In this document: in pieces, positions 27,405 to 35,795 of the stretch
Layout of the letters: each line of letters begins with the position of its first letter
How positions within the stretch are numbered: position 1 is the stretch's first letter
From: Rubrimonas sp036735545
Lineage (GTDB): Bacteria > Pseudomonadota > Alphaproteobacteria > Rhodobacterales > Rhodobacteraceae
Length of the DNA stretch: 64,000 nucleotides
Direction: 5' to 3'
Assembly: GCA_036735545.1 (NCBI GenBank)
Contig: DAINOD010000001.1
Span: forward strand, 62,001 to 126,000
Notes under the pieces: model-generated
The model's database searches: none
Told to the model about the DNA's origin: nothing
What the model saw: only the letters and a program-made list of their open reading frames with translations
Position numbers and translations under genes: made by a program

Positions 27405-27640
27405 GCCAGGTCGATGGCGTAGGATTCGATGACGGTGTTGGCGAGCAGCTTCTCGCACATCGCGACGACCTGGGCGCGGGCCGCCTCGGGATCGGTCTCG
27501 GCCAGCGTCAGCTCGATCAGCTTGCCCTGGCGCGCGTCCTCCACGCCCTCGAAGCCGAGGGTGCGCAGAGCCTGCGCGATGGCCTGCCCCTGTGGGTCGA
27601 GCACCCCGCGCTTCAGCGTCACCGTCACCCGCGCCTTCAT
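27401..27640 (-). CDS. purS: Phosphoribosylformylglycinamidine synthase, PurS subunit
   Basis: A 79-residue protein matching PurS (MKARVTVTLKRGVLDPQGQA, VIESYAIDLA), the small dimeric subunit that links PurQ to PurL and channels ammonia. Length is typical (about 80). It is first in the purS-purQ pair on the minus strand. purC, often its upstream neighbour, is not present here; instead a divergent gene for a secreted protein begins 90 nt away. Confidence 0.95.
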   Translation of the reverse strand: MKARVTVTLKRGVLDPQGQAIAQALRTLGFEGVEDARQGKLIELTLAETDPEAARAQVVAMCEKLLANTVIESYAIDLA

Positions 27641-27677
27641 CGACCGCCCTCCGCTCGCGTCCCGCTGTTAGCAGAGG

Positions 27678-27707
27678 TTGCGCGGGCCCGGAAGCCGCCC
27701 CTAGGCT
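27678..27707 (+). promoter_or_regulatory. Possible sigma-70-type promoter for the secreted-protein gene
   Basis: TTGCGC (27678-27683) and TAGGCT (27702-27707) are 18 nt apart, about 22 nt before the ATG of the gene at 27730, with a purine-rich AGGGGGG ribosome site between. The match to consensus is moderate; in such GC-rich DNA a TAG-type -10 is plausible but not certain. Confidence 0.35.
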
Positions 27708-27729
27708 GTGGCGAAACAGGGGGGCGGCG

Positions 27730-28542
27730 ATGCGGGTCTGGCTGGCGGCGACGATGGTGGCGGCGGGATCGGCCGCGGCGCAGGAGCAGCTCCACCTGCT
27801 GTCCTATGAGGCGATTCCCTCGGCGCAGATGACGCTGGACCTCGACGGCGCGACCTACGCCCAGCGCGCCGAGTTGACGGCGGCGGTGCGCGATGCGCTG
27901 TCGCCGCAGATTTTCACGGCCGTGGGCGTGGATCCCGACACGATCGACACCGACCTCACGCCCGGCGGCTTCCTGCTGCAGACCAACGCCTCGCTGCAGG
28001 CCCGCGGCGCCTTCAGCGAGGTGGAGGCCGCGCGGCTCGCGGCCGCCATCGGCTATGTCTTCCGCCAGTGGTCCGTGCTGGTCTCGCGCCTCGACGACCT
28101 CGGCGGCGACACCGGCTATGTTGTCGTCGGCTTTGCGGAGGACGCGCTGACGCCTGAGCTGGCGCAGGGCTTCTTCGAGGCGGCGGCGGCGGTGCATCCG
28201 GGCCTGGGCGGCGGCTACACCGCGTTCGGCGACGAGATGATCTTCCTCAACGTCCGCGACGCCGAGCACCAGCCCTTCAGCGACCTCGAGGACATGATGT
28301 TCGCGGCGGGCCTCGGCGAGGCGGCGGGACGCTTCGCCGAGGCGCCGGCGCGGGTCATCGGCGCCGGCTACGCCGCAGCGATCTTCGTCGGCAACGACTG
28401 GGACGCGGCGCCGGGGGGCGAGGACTACGCCAACGCGCTGAACGATCCCGAACTCGTCGCGGAGCTCGACGCGCTGCGGGCTGTCCATACCGCGCTCGTG
28501 GCGGAGTTCGCCGTCCGCTTCGGATGGGCGCAGCAACGCTGA
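27730..28542 (+). CDS. Secreted protein of unknown function
   Basis: A 270-residue protein with an N-terminal signal peptide (MRVWLAATMVAAGSAAAQEQ, cut expected after AAA/AQ). The mature part is acidic and rich in Ala, Glu and Asp, with few Lys or Cys, and contains stretches such as FGDEMIFLNVRDAEHQP and AAIFVGNDWDAAPG. No membrane anchor or known domain is apparent. It is preceded by an AGGGGGG ribosome site and is divergent from purS. Periplasmic location is inferred from the signal peptide. I do not recognise the family. Confidence 0.7.
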   Translation: MRVWLAATMVAAGSAAAQEQLHLLSYEAIPSAQMTLDLDGATYAQRAELTAAVRDALSPQIFTAVGVDPDTIDTDLTPGGFLLQTNASLQARGAFSEVEAARLAAAIGYVFRQWSVLVSRLDDLGGDTGYVVVGFAEDALTPELAQGFFEAAAAVHPGLGGGYTAFGDEMIFLNVRDAEHQPFSDLEDMMFAAGLGEAAGRFAEAPARVIGAGYAAAIFVGNDWDAAPGGEDYANALNDPELVAELDALRAVHTALVAEFAVRFGWAQQR

Positions 28543-28594
28543 CGCAGGACGGCGCGTCAGCCGGGCGAACCCGCAGAACGCCGAACACCGCGCT

Positions 28595-28610
28595 GACGCC
28601 TTGCGGCGTC
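28595..28610 (+). terminator. Short hairpin after the secreted-protein gene
   Basis: GACGCC (28595-28600), loop TTGC, GGCGTC (28605-28610), 53 nt after the stop of the secreted-protein gene. The stem is only 6 bp and there is no T-run. The rest of the 245-nt spacer up to 28787 is less GC-rich than its surroundings and holds a weak promoter-like pair, TTGTGT (28683-28688), 18 nt, TACTCT (28707-28712). Confidence 0.3.
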
Positions 28611-28787
28611 GCGTCGACGTCCGGCGCCCGCCACCATGACGGCGCGCTGAAGGCGATCTAGTGACGGGGGTTGCAAAATCTCTTGTGTTGCCGCACCCTC
28701 CAGAAATACTCTGCCAAGATAGCGTCACTTCGTTTGTACCTCATGCGGCTGCGTGGTGAATATTCGCAAATGAAGGGGGATTTGCGC

Positions 28788-29630
28788 ATGGAACGCGACA
28801 AGGTAGCCCAGTGGTTTGATCAAGGCTTTGCACTCATGCGCGGCGGCGCGGCGCCTGCGGGGGGGCTGCCTGCGGGGGGCGACATGGCCGTCGCGAAGGG
28901 GATGCTGGCCGGCCCGGGCAGCGCCGCCGCACGTGCGGCGATGAGCAAGATTCGCGAAGATTTCGGGGGCGCGGTCGATCCCGCCGCGATGACGGGCTCG
29001 GCGCTCGATCGCTACCTGAAACGGATCCGCGACACGCCGGCCGTCGGGGTCACCACGGTCGCCAGCGTCGCGCTGAAGAAGGCCGGCTGGACCCCCGACG
29101 TCGGAAAGGGCGGAAATGACCCCGCGCGCTTCCAGAATTATCTGAACGTGCTGGCGACCGCGCCCTGCATGATGCCGCCCTCGATCGAAACAACAGAAAT
29201 TACTTATCGCGAAAAGAAATACGATCAACTGATCGACGAGGCCAGCAAGCTGCTCACGGCGTCCCTTGGCGGCGATTCGGACGAGATCGTGAAGGCGCTG
29301 ACCGCTATCGCCAAGACGGCGGTGACAAACGTCCAGAAACAACAATCGGTCTGCATCATTTCGCAACACGCCGTCGCCATCGATGCCCGGACACCCGGCT
29401 ACTATGTCTATCTTACGAAGGCGACGGTCACGCGAACGACCAAGAAGTCCGAGCTGCTCGAGTCCAGCCTGGTCGTCTACGGCATGACGATCCCGTTTTC
29501 GGTCGAGGCGTGGACCAGCGGGCTCTATGAACCGATCGGCCGGCGCGCCTACGCAGACGCCGAGGACTGGTTCAAGGGCATAGATACGCCGACGCCGGAG
29601 GGAGCCCCGAAACTCTGCTTCGAGCCCTGA
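28788..29630 (+). CDS. Unknown protein A of a tandem pair
   Basis: A 280-residue cytoplasmic-looking protein (no signal peptide or membrane helix). I chose ATG 28788, which has a strong AAGGGGGA ribosome site 8 nt upstream. It starts MERDKVAQWFDQGFALMRGG, has a Gly/Ala-rich stretch at 20-50, a conserved-looking AGWTPDVG (about 99-106), a beta-rich part around residues 195-245 (SQHAVAIDARTPGYYVYLTK), and ends in LCFEP. Codon use is less GC-biased than in neighbours, especially near 29190-29240. The next gene follows after one nucleotide and shares weak similarity, so the two are probably diverged paralogues in one operon. No family recognised. Confidence 0.65.
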   Translation: MERDKVAQWFDQGFALMRGGAAPAGGLPAGGDMAVAKGMLAGPGSAAARAAMSKIREDFGGAVDPAAMTGSALDRYLKRIRDTPAVGVTTVASVALKKAGWTPDVGKGGNDPARFQNYLNVLATAPCMMPPSIETTEITYREKKYDQLIDEASKLLTASLGGDSDEIVKALTAIAKTAVTNVQKQQSVCIISQHAVAIDARTPGYYVYLTKATVTRTTKKSELLESSLVVYGMTIPFSVEAWTSGLYEPIGRRAYADAEDWFKGIDTPTPEGAPKLCFEP

Positions 29631-29631
29631 G

Positions 29632-30447
29632 ATGAGCGACGTCGTCGCAGCCTCTGCTATCGCCGTGGGAGATGTCGCGGCGCTCTCGGCGCGCGAGGAG
29701 GCGCTGGCTCCGTTGTTTGCGGTCCGCGGCGCGCGCCTCGCCGCCGATCCGGCCGCGGAGCGCGCCCTCGCCGATGCCGTGGACGCGCCCGCGCTGGGGG
29801 CGGTCGCGGCGGTGGAGATGGCGCGCGAGGCCGCCGGCTGGTCGCCAAAGATGGGCGAACGCAACGGCCTGGCCCGCTACGAGGGCTTCGCCGCGGCGTT
29901 GCTGTCCGGCGGCTGGTTCCACGCCGCAAACGCCCCTGCGCAGGCCGCCGCCTACGACGACGCTGATCCGGCGGGATCGCTGTCGGCGATCGTGGCGAGC
30001 CTGCATCCGGACCTGACGCCGGCCGACGCTCGCCGCGTCGCGGCGGCGATGGCGCGCTCGCTGACACAGGCGCTCGGTCCGGACGGCGCGCGGCCCGAGG
30101 CGGCGGAACCCGGTTTGCTGACGGCCAAGAAGCGGGAAGTGCTGGAAAAGCGTGTGGCGACCGTCGCCACCAATCGCCTCGACGTCGGCGAGCGGCCGCG
30201 TTTTCGGATGCACTGGCGCAGCGAGACCTTCCTGCGGACAAAGGAGGGCAAGGACGAGCCGAAGACATCGACCACCCGCGGGCCCGTGCGCGCCCACGAT
30301 CTCGCCTTCGACCTCGACCGCTGGCGCAGCGGCGACCGTGCGGCGCTGCTCGGCTACTACCGCCGCGTCGAGGACTGGCTGGACGACTTCGACGCGGCCG
30401 GCGGGAAGCCGCGGCGCATGGCGTGCTTTGACAAGCTGACGGGCTGA
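29632..30447 (+). CDS. Unknown protein B of a tandem pair
   Basis: A 271-residue protein, no signal peptide or membrane segment, one nucleotide after protein A. It shares with A a block P-A-x-G, hydrophobic run, AGW-x-P-x-x-G, then Ala-Arg-aromatic (AGWSPKMGE, about residues 68-76), an ED-W near the end (VEDWLDDFDA) and a C-terminal Cys-Phe-acidic (ACFDKLTG). The middle is basic (LTAKKREVLEKRVATVATNR) and likely helical; RFRMHWRSETFL suggests a strand-forming part. Function unknown. The downstream GlxA-type regulator converges on it with 7 nt between. Confidence 0.65.
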   Translation: MSDVVAASAIAVGDVAALSAREEALAPLFAVRGARLAADPAAERALADAVDAPALGAVAAVEMAREAAGWSPKMGERNGLARYEGFAAALLSGGWFHAANAPAQAAAYDDADPAGSLSAIVASLHPDLTPADARRVAAAMARSLTQALGPDGARPEAAEPGLLTAKKREVLEKRVATVATNRLDVGERPRFRMHWRSETFLRTKEGKDEPKTSTTRGPVRAHDLAFDLDRWRSGDRAALLGYYRRVEDWLDDFDAAGGKPRRMACFDKLTG

Positions 30448-30454
30448 GCACGCC

Positions 30455-31459
30455 TCACCCGCCGTCGGGCGCGCCACGCTCGCGATAGGGTGTGCGGCCG
30501 AACTGCGCGCGGTAGCACTTCGAAAAATGCGACGGTGAGGTGAAGCCTGACGCCAGCGCGACCGAGATGACGCTCATGTCGCTCTGCAACAGCAGCCCGC
30601 GCGCCTTCTGCAACCGCAACTCCATGTAATGGCGCTTGGGGCTCTTGCCGAGATAGCGCCGGAACAGCCGCTCGAGCTGGCGCGTCGACATGCCTGCGTC
30701 GGCGGCGAGTTCGGGCGGGCTGACCGGCTCCTCGAGGTTCTCCTCCATCCGCGTGATGATCGCCGACAGCCGCGGGTGGCGCGTGCCGAGGCGCGAGGGC
30801 GCCGACAGCCGCTGATCCTCGGCGCCGGAGCGCAGGGAAGAGAGGATCATCTGGTCGGCGACCTGGCGCGCCAGTTCAGGCCCGTGGTCGCGCGCCACGA
30901 CCTCGAGCATCATGTCCGCCGCCGCGACGCCGCCGGCGCAGGTCATGCGGTCGCCGTCGATCTCGTACAGCCGGCTTGTCGCCTGCACGTCGGGGAACGC
31001 CTCGACGAAGGCCGGCCGGTTCTCCCAGTGGATGGTGCAGCGTCGCCCGTCCAGCAGCCCCGCCTTGGCCAGCAGATGCGCCCCCGTGCACAGCGCCCCC
31101 ATCCGCGCGCCGAGCCGGGCCTGCCGGCGCAGCCACGTCATCGTCGGCCTGGTGGCGGCGCGCTGGACGTCGAGCCCGCCGCAGACCAGCACCGTCGCGT
31201 CTCGCTCGATCTCGGCAAGCGCGCCGTCGACGCCGACGCGGGCGCCGTTCGAGCAGACCGCCTGCGCCCCGTCCTCCGACAGCAGGCGCCATGCGTAGAG
31301 AGGGCGGCGGGAAAGGCGGTTGGCGAGGCGCAGCGTCTCGATGGCGGCGGCGAAGGCGATCATCGAAAAGCGCGGCGACAGCAGGAAGACGAAAAGCCGC
31401 CCCGCCGCCCCTGGCGGCGCGGTCTCCTCGGCGCGCGACCCCGGACCAGCGTCATGCAT
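30455..31459 (-). CDS. GlxA-family transcriptional regulator (amidotransferase-like plus AraC HTH)
   Basis: A 334-residue regulator with a DJ-1/PfpI-like N-terminal domain (LSPRFSMIAFAAAIETLRLAN; ALCTGAHLLAKAGLLDGR) and a C-terminal AraC double HTH from about residue 235 (AADAGMSTRQLERLFRRYLG, VALASGFTSPSHFSKCYR). The IHWENRPAFVEAFPDV segment resembles the GbdR/CdhR/ArgR group that controls catabolism of betaine, carnitine or arginine, but no such pathway is encoded nearby. It is divergent from the DAHP synthase gene with 138 nt between. The sensor domain probably binds a metabolite rather than acting as an enzyme. Confidence 0.85.
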   Translation of the reverse strand: MHDAGPGSRAEETAPPGAAGRLFVFLLSPRFSMIAFAAAIETLRLANRLSRRPLYAWRLLSEDGAQAVCSNGARVGVDGALAEIERDATVLVCGGLDVQRAATRPTMTWLRRQARLGARMGALCTGAHLLAKAGLLDGRRCTIHWENRPAFVEAFPDVQATSRLYEIDGDRMTCAGGVAAADMMLEVVARDHGPELARQVADQMILSSLRSGAEDQRLSAPSRLGTRHPRLSAIITRMEENLEEPVSPPELAADAGMSTRQLERLFRRYLGKSPKRHYMELRLQKARGLLLQSDMSVISVALASGFTSPSHFSKCYRAQFGRTPYRERGAPDGG

Positions 31460-31597
31460 CGCGCCGAGGTGACGCGAAGGCCGGGGGGCCGTCAAGCCGG
31501 CCGCGCGCAGACGTCGCATTGCTGGCGCCGCCCGCGCCGGGGCGTTAAGGGTCGCGAAGAACGCAAGACGCGACGGACAAGAGACGGGGAGGCCGCC

Positions 31598-32983
31598 ATG
31601 GCGCAGGGTCGGACGCAGGCGTGGGATCGCGCGAGCTGGCGGGGCATGCCCGCGTGGCAGCTTCCCGACTATCCCGACGCAGGCAAGCTGGAGGCGGTGG
31701 AGCGCAAGCTGGCCGGCTATCCGCCGCTGGTCTTCGCCGGCGAGGCGCGGGAGCTGAAGCGCCGCCTCGCCGAGGTGTCGCGCGGCGAGGCCTTCCTGCT
31801 GCAGGGCGGCGACTGCGCCGAGAGCTTCGCGGAGTTCTCCGCCGACAACATCCGCGACACCTTCCGGGTGCTGCTGCAGATGGCGGTGGTGCTGACCTAC
31901 GCGGCGAAGAAGCCGGTGGTGAAGGTCGGCCGGATGGCCGGCCAGTTCGCCAAGCCCCGCTCCGCCCCCACCGAGAAGGTCGGCGACCTGGAGCTGCCCT
32001 CCTACAAGGGCGACATCATCAACGAGGATGCGCCGACGGCCGAGGCGCGCACGCCCGACCCGGAGCGGATGCTGCAGGCCTATCTGCAGTCGGCCGCCTC
32101 GCTGAACCTGCTGCGCGCGTTCGCGCAGGGCGGCTACGCCGACCTGCACCGCGTGGCGTCCTGGAACCTCGGCTTCACGCAAGGCTCCCCCGAGGCCGAA
32201 CGCTACGGCGCGACGGCGGAGCGGGTGTCGACGGCGCTCGACTTCATCAACGCCTGCGGGGTGAACGCGGGCAACGCCAACGCGCTGCACGGCGTCAGCT
32301 TCTTCACCTCCCACGAGGCGCTGCTCTTGCAGTACGAGGAGGCGCTGACCCGGCTCGACTCGACGTCCGGCAAGTGGGTGGCGGGCTCGGGCCACATGAT
32401 CTGGATCGGCGACCGCACCCGCCAGATCGACGGCGCGCATGTCGAATACTGCCGCGGCGTGCTGAACCCGATCGGCATGAAATGCGGCCCCACGCTGGGC
32501 GCGGACGACCTGCTGAAGCTGATCGACCGGCTGAATCCGACCAACGAGCCCGGCAAACTGACGCTGATCGTGCGCGTCGGCGCCGGCAAGGTGGCGAACC
32601 ACCTGCCCGGCTGGATCCGCGCGATCGAGCGCGAGGGGCGGCAGGTGGTCTGGTGCTGCGACCCCATGCACGGCAACACCATCAAGTCCGACACCGGCTA
32701 CAAGACCCGTCCCTTCGACCGCGTGCTGGGCGAGGTGCGCGAGTTCTTCGCCGTCCACGCCGCGGAGGGGACGCATGCGGGCGGCGTGCATTTCGAGATG
32801 ACCGGCAAGAACGTCACCGAGTGCCTCGGGGGGATGCACAACCTCGCCGAGGCCGACCTCTCCAGCCGCTACCACACCGCCTGCGACCCGCGGCTGAACG
32901 CGAGCCAGGCGCTGGAGCTGGCCTTCCTCGTGGCCGAGGAGTTGGACCGAACCGCGGCCGCGCCGCGCGCCGAGGCGGTGTGA
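31598..32983 (+). CDS. 3-deoxy-7-phosphoheptulonate synthase, class II
   Basis: A 461-residue class II (plant/Mycobacterium type) DAHP synthase, the first enzyme of aromatic amino-acid synthesis, condensing phosphoenolpyruvate and erythrose 4-phosphate. Signatures: FLLQGGDCAESFAEF (metal Cys), GRMAGQFAKPRS, SSHEALLLQYE-like TSHEALLLQYEEAL, WCCDPMHGNTI and FEMTGKNVTECLGG. ATG 31598 follows a GGGGAGG ribosome site. It overlaps the next gene (hydrolase) by 4 nt. The symbol is left blank because aroF/aroG/aroH naming does not map cleanly onto class II. Confidence 0.96.
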   Translation: MAQGRTQAWDRASWRGMPAWQLPDYPDAGKLEAVERKLAGYPPLVFAGEARELKRRLAEVSRGEAFLLQGGDCAESFAEFSADNIRDTFRVLLQMAVVLTYAAKKPVVKVGRMAGQFAKPRSAPTEKVGDLELPSYKGDIINEDAPTAEARTPDPERMLQAYLQSAASLNLLRAFAQGGYADLHRVASWNLGFTQGSPEAERYGATAERVSTALDFINACGVNAGNANALHGVSFFTSHEALLLQYEEALTRLDSTSGKWVAGSGHMIWIGDRTRQIDGAHVEYCRGVLNPIGMKCGPTLGADDLLKLIDRLNPTNEPGKLTLIVRVGAGKVANHLPGWIRAIEREGRQVVWCCDPMHGNTIKSDTGYKTRPFDRVLGEVREFFAVHAAEGTHAGGVHFEMTGKNVTECLGGMHNLAEADLSSRYHTACDPRLNASQALELAFLVAEELDRTAAAPRAEAV

Positions 32984-33786
32984 GCGTCGCGCCGGCCCGC
33001 ATCGAGACCGCGGCCGGCGCCTTTCCCGCGCTGGATGTCGGCGCGGGCGAGCCGGTGCTGCTGCTGCACGGCGCCGTCGGCGACTGGCGCACCCTCGCGC
33101 CGGTGGCCGAGCGGCTGACCGGCCGCCGCGTCGTCGCCGTCACCCAGCGCTGGTTCGGCGTCGGGGACTGGCCGGAGGACGGCCCGCCATTCGGCGTGCA
33201 GGCCCATGCCGAGGACCTCTGCGCCATGCTCGACGCGCTGGGGCCGGCGCACGTCGTCGCGTGGTCCTACGCGGCCCACCCCTCCATGCTCGCGGCCGCC
33301 GCAAGGCCGTCGCAGATGCGCAGCCTGCTGATCTACGAGCCCGGCTGCTCGGTCGGCCTGCGCGACGGGGCGCTGGCGGCGTGGAAGGCCGACGCGCGCG
33401 CCTGGATCGAGCCCATCATGGCGGCGCCGGACCTGACCGCCGCGGCCCGCACGCTGGTCGACAACTCGATGGGCGAGCAGAACGCGCTGGCCAGCCTGCC
33501 AGCCGACCGCCGCGCCGTGGTCCTGGAGAACGCGCCGATGCTCGCCCGGCTGTTCCGCCGGACCCCTCCGCCGGCCGAGGATCCGCCGCCCGCCGCGATG
33601 CCCGCCCGCGTCGGCGCCGGCGCGCGCAGCCGCCCGCTGTTCCGCCTCGGCGCCGAGGGGGCCGCCGCGGCGCTCGGCTGCGGGCCGGTCGAGGAGATCG
33701 AGGGCGTCGGGCATTTCTGGCCGGTGCAGGACCCGGACGCCTTCGCGGCCTGGGTCTCCGCCTGGCTCGACGAGGCGACCGCGTGA
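32980..33786 (+). CDS. Alpha/beta hydrolase with altered nucleophile elbow
   Basis: A 268-residue alpha/beta-hydrolase-fold protein starting at GTG 32980, which overlaps the DAHP synthase stop by 4 nt. It has the oxyanion-region LLLHGAVGDWRT, the nucleophile turn AWSYAAHP (Ser kept, but the usual flanking glycines are replaced by Ala), and a C-terminal His in EGVGHFWPVQDPDAF. The substrate cannot be deduced. The serB start overlaps its stop by 4 nt, so DAHP synthase, hydrolase and serB form one coupled run. Confidence 0.8.
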   Translation: MSVAPARIETAAGAFPALDVGAGEPVLLLHGAVGDWRTLAPVAERLTGRRVVAVTQRWFGVGDWPEDGPPFGVQAHAEDLCAMLDALGPAHVVAWSYAAHPSMLAAAARPSQMRSLLIYEPGCSVGLRDGALAAWKADARAWIEPIMAAPDLTAAARTLVDNSMGEQNALASLPADRRAVVLENAPMLARLFRRTPPPAEDPPPAAMPARVGAGARSRPLFRLGAEGAAAALGCGPVEEIEGVGHFWPVQDPDAFAAWVSAWLDEATA

Positions 33787-34649
33787 GCCACGCCCTCGTG
33801 CTGTCCGCCGCCGGCCTCCTGCCCGCCGTCGCCGCCGAGGCGGCGCGCGCCGCCGGGGCCGGGCCGCTGCGCCCGCTGGGGCCGGAGGCCGCCGAGGCCG
33901 CGCTGCCCGACGCCGACCCCGGCCGCCTCGCCGCCGCCCGCGCCGCGCTGGCCGGCGCGTCGGTGGACGTCAACGCGGTGGCGCAGGAGGGACGGGACAA
34001 GCGCCTGCTGGTCGCCGACATGGACAGCACGATCATCGGCGTGGAGTGCATCGACGAGATCGCCGACATGGCCGGCGTCAAGCCGCAGGTCGCCGCCATC
34101 ACCGAGGCCGCCATGCGGGGCGAACTCGACTTCGAGGGCGCGCTGGCCGCCCGCGTCGCGCTGCTGGAGGGGCTGGAGGAGGCGGCGCTGGCGCGCGTCT
34201 TCGTGGAGCGCGTGCGGCTGAACCCCGGCGCGGCGACGCTGGCGCGCACAATGGCCGCGCGCGGGGCGGCGACCGCGCTGCTGTCGGGCGGCTTCACCTA
34301 TTTCAGCGCCCGCGTCGCGGCCGCGGCGGGCTTCGCCACCCATCACGCCAACACGCTGGAGGCGCGCGACGGCCGGCTGACCGGCCGCGTCGTTCCCCCG
34401 GTGTTCGGCCGCGAGGGCAAGCGCGCGCGGCTGGAGGCGATGGCGGCCGAGCGCGGCCTGCCGCTGTCGGCTGCAGTCGCGGTGGGCGACGGCGCCAACG
34501 ATCTGGCCATGGTCCAGGCGGCGGGCCTCGGCGTCGCCTACCGCGCCAAGCCCGCGCTGGCCGAGGCCGCGGACGCGCGGCTCGACCACAGCGACCTCTC
34601 CGCCATCCTGCACCTGATCGGCGCGCCTCGCTCCGGATGGGTCGGCTGA
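33783..34649 (+). CDS. serB: Phosphoserine phosphatase
   Basis: A 288-residue HAD-superfamily phosphatase for the last step of serine synthesis. Motif I is VADMDSTIIGVECIDE (nucleophile Asp in DMDST), motif II LLSGGFTYFSARVA, and motif IV VAVGDGANDLAMVQAAGLG. The N-terminal 80 residues form the short regulatory-like domain seen in proteobacterial SerB. It starts at GTG 33783 inside the hydrolase stop, and is followed by an 82-nt spacer before msrP. Confidence 0.95.
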   Translation: MSHALVLSAAGLLPAVAAEAARAAGAGPLRPLGPEAAEAALPDADPGRLAAARAALAGASVDVNAVAQEGRDKRLLVADMDSTIIGVECIDEIADMAGVKPQVAAITEAAMRGELDFEGALAARVALLEGLEEAALARVFVERVRLNPGAATLARTMAARGAATALLSGGFTYFSARVAAAAGFATHHANTLEARDGRLTGRVVPPVFGREGKRARLEAMAAERGLPLSAAVAVGDGANDLAMVQAAGLGVAYRAKPALAEAADARLDHSDLSAILHLIGAPRSGWVG

Positions 34650-34730
34650 CGATCACGCTTGCGTCGGGCCGGTGGCTGGCGCGCCCGCTTGCGGCTACAT
34701 GTGTAGCAAGATCGTGAAGGAGGCCGCGCC

Positions 34731-35699
34731 ATGAACATCATCCGCAAGCCGAGCTGGGCGCTGCCCGAGAGCGCCGCGACGCCCGAGGACGTCTACCTGA
34801 ACCGCCGCGCCATCCTGCAGACTATGGGCTTCGGCGCGCTCGCGGCCGTCGGCGCCGGGGCGGCCGGGGCCATGGGCCCTTCGCCCGACGCCTTCCCCCT
34901 GCCCGCGCCGCTGAACCCCGCGCACGCCGACGCCGGCCGCCCGGTGACGCCGGAGGATGTCAACGCGCGCTACAACAACTTCTACGAGTTCGGCAGCCAG
35001 AAGCAGATATACGACGCCGCCCAGCGGCTGGAGACCGACGGCTGGACCGTGACAGTCGACGGCATGGTGGCCGAGCCGTTCACGATCTCAACCGACGACC
35101 TGCTCGCGCGGATGCCGCTGGAGGAGCGCATCGTGCGCCACCGCTGCGTCGAGGCGTGGTCGATGGTGGCGCCGTGGATCGGCTTTCCGCTGGCTGAACT
35201 GGTGCGGCTCGCCGATCCGTTGGGCTCCGCGACCCATGTCCGGTTCGAGACCTTCCTCGATCCCGACGTCGCACGCGGCCAGCGCCAGCACTGGTATCCG
35301 TGGCCCTATGTCGAGGGGCTGACAATGGCGGAGGCCACGAATGACCTGAGCTTCATGGTCGTCGGCGCCTACGGCAAGATCCTGCACAAGCAGTTCGGCG
35401 CGCCGATCCGGCTGCATACCCCGTGGAAGTATGGCTTCAAGCACGTCAAGTCGATCGCGCGGATCACGTTCACCGACGAGCAGCCGCTGAGCTTCTGGGA
35501 GGAGTTGCAGGCCAGCGAATACGGCTTCTGGGCCAACGTGAACCCCGAAGTGGCGCATCCGCGCTGGAGCCAGGCCACCGAGCGCGTGCTGGGCGGCGAC
35601 GAGCGCGTGCCGACGCTGCTGTTCAACGGCTACGCCGAGCAGGTGGCGCATCTCTACGACGGGATGGAGGCCGAGCACGGCGACCGACTCTGGCGCTGA
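34731..35699 (+). CDS. msrP: Protein-methionine-sulfoxide reductase catalytic subunit MsrP (YedY)
   Basis: A 322-residue periplasmic molybdoenzyme repairing oxidised methionines. The N-terminus has a twin-arginine signal (NRRAILQTMGFGALAAVGAG), needed because the molybdopterin is inserted in the cytoplasm. The molybdenum-ligand Cys is in VRHRCVEAWSMVAPW, and the YedY signatures YNNFYEFG and GAPIRLHTPWKYGFKHVKSI are present. The haem membrane partner MsrQ, which usually follows directly, is not encoded here. A GAAGGAGG ribosome site precedes the ATG. Confidence 0.96.
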   Translation: MNIIRKPSWALPESAATPEDVYLNRRAILQTMGFGALAAVGAGAAGAMGPSPDAFPLPAPLNPAHADAGRPVTPEDVNARYNNFYEFGSQKQIYDAAQRLETDGWTVTVDGMVAEPFTISTDDLLARMPLEERIVRHRCVEAWSMVAPWIGFPLAELVRLADPLGSATHVRFETFLDPDVARGQRQHWYPWPYVEGLTMAEATNDLSFMVVGAYGKILHKQFGAPIRLHTPWKYGFKHVKSIARITFTDEQPLSFWEELQASEYGFWANVNPEVAHPRWSQATERVLGGDERVPTLLFNGYAEQVAHLYDGMEAEHGDRLWR

Positions 35700-35795
35700 C
35701 GCGCCCCCCCGCGTCACGGCGCCCCGGCCCTGCCGCCGGCGTTGCCTGAGCGGCGCGCCTGTGGCAGCACCCGGCGACGAGGGCGGAGGGGCGTG

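Noticed and set aside
28543..30454. Prophage or genomic island around the unknown tandem pair
   Set aside because: Only two genes and a modest drop in GC; no integrase, tRNA, or repeats at the edges.
34695..34706. CTACA-TG-TGTAG repeat before msrP
   Set aside because: Short and near a weak promoter-like patch; no support beyond chance.
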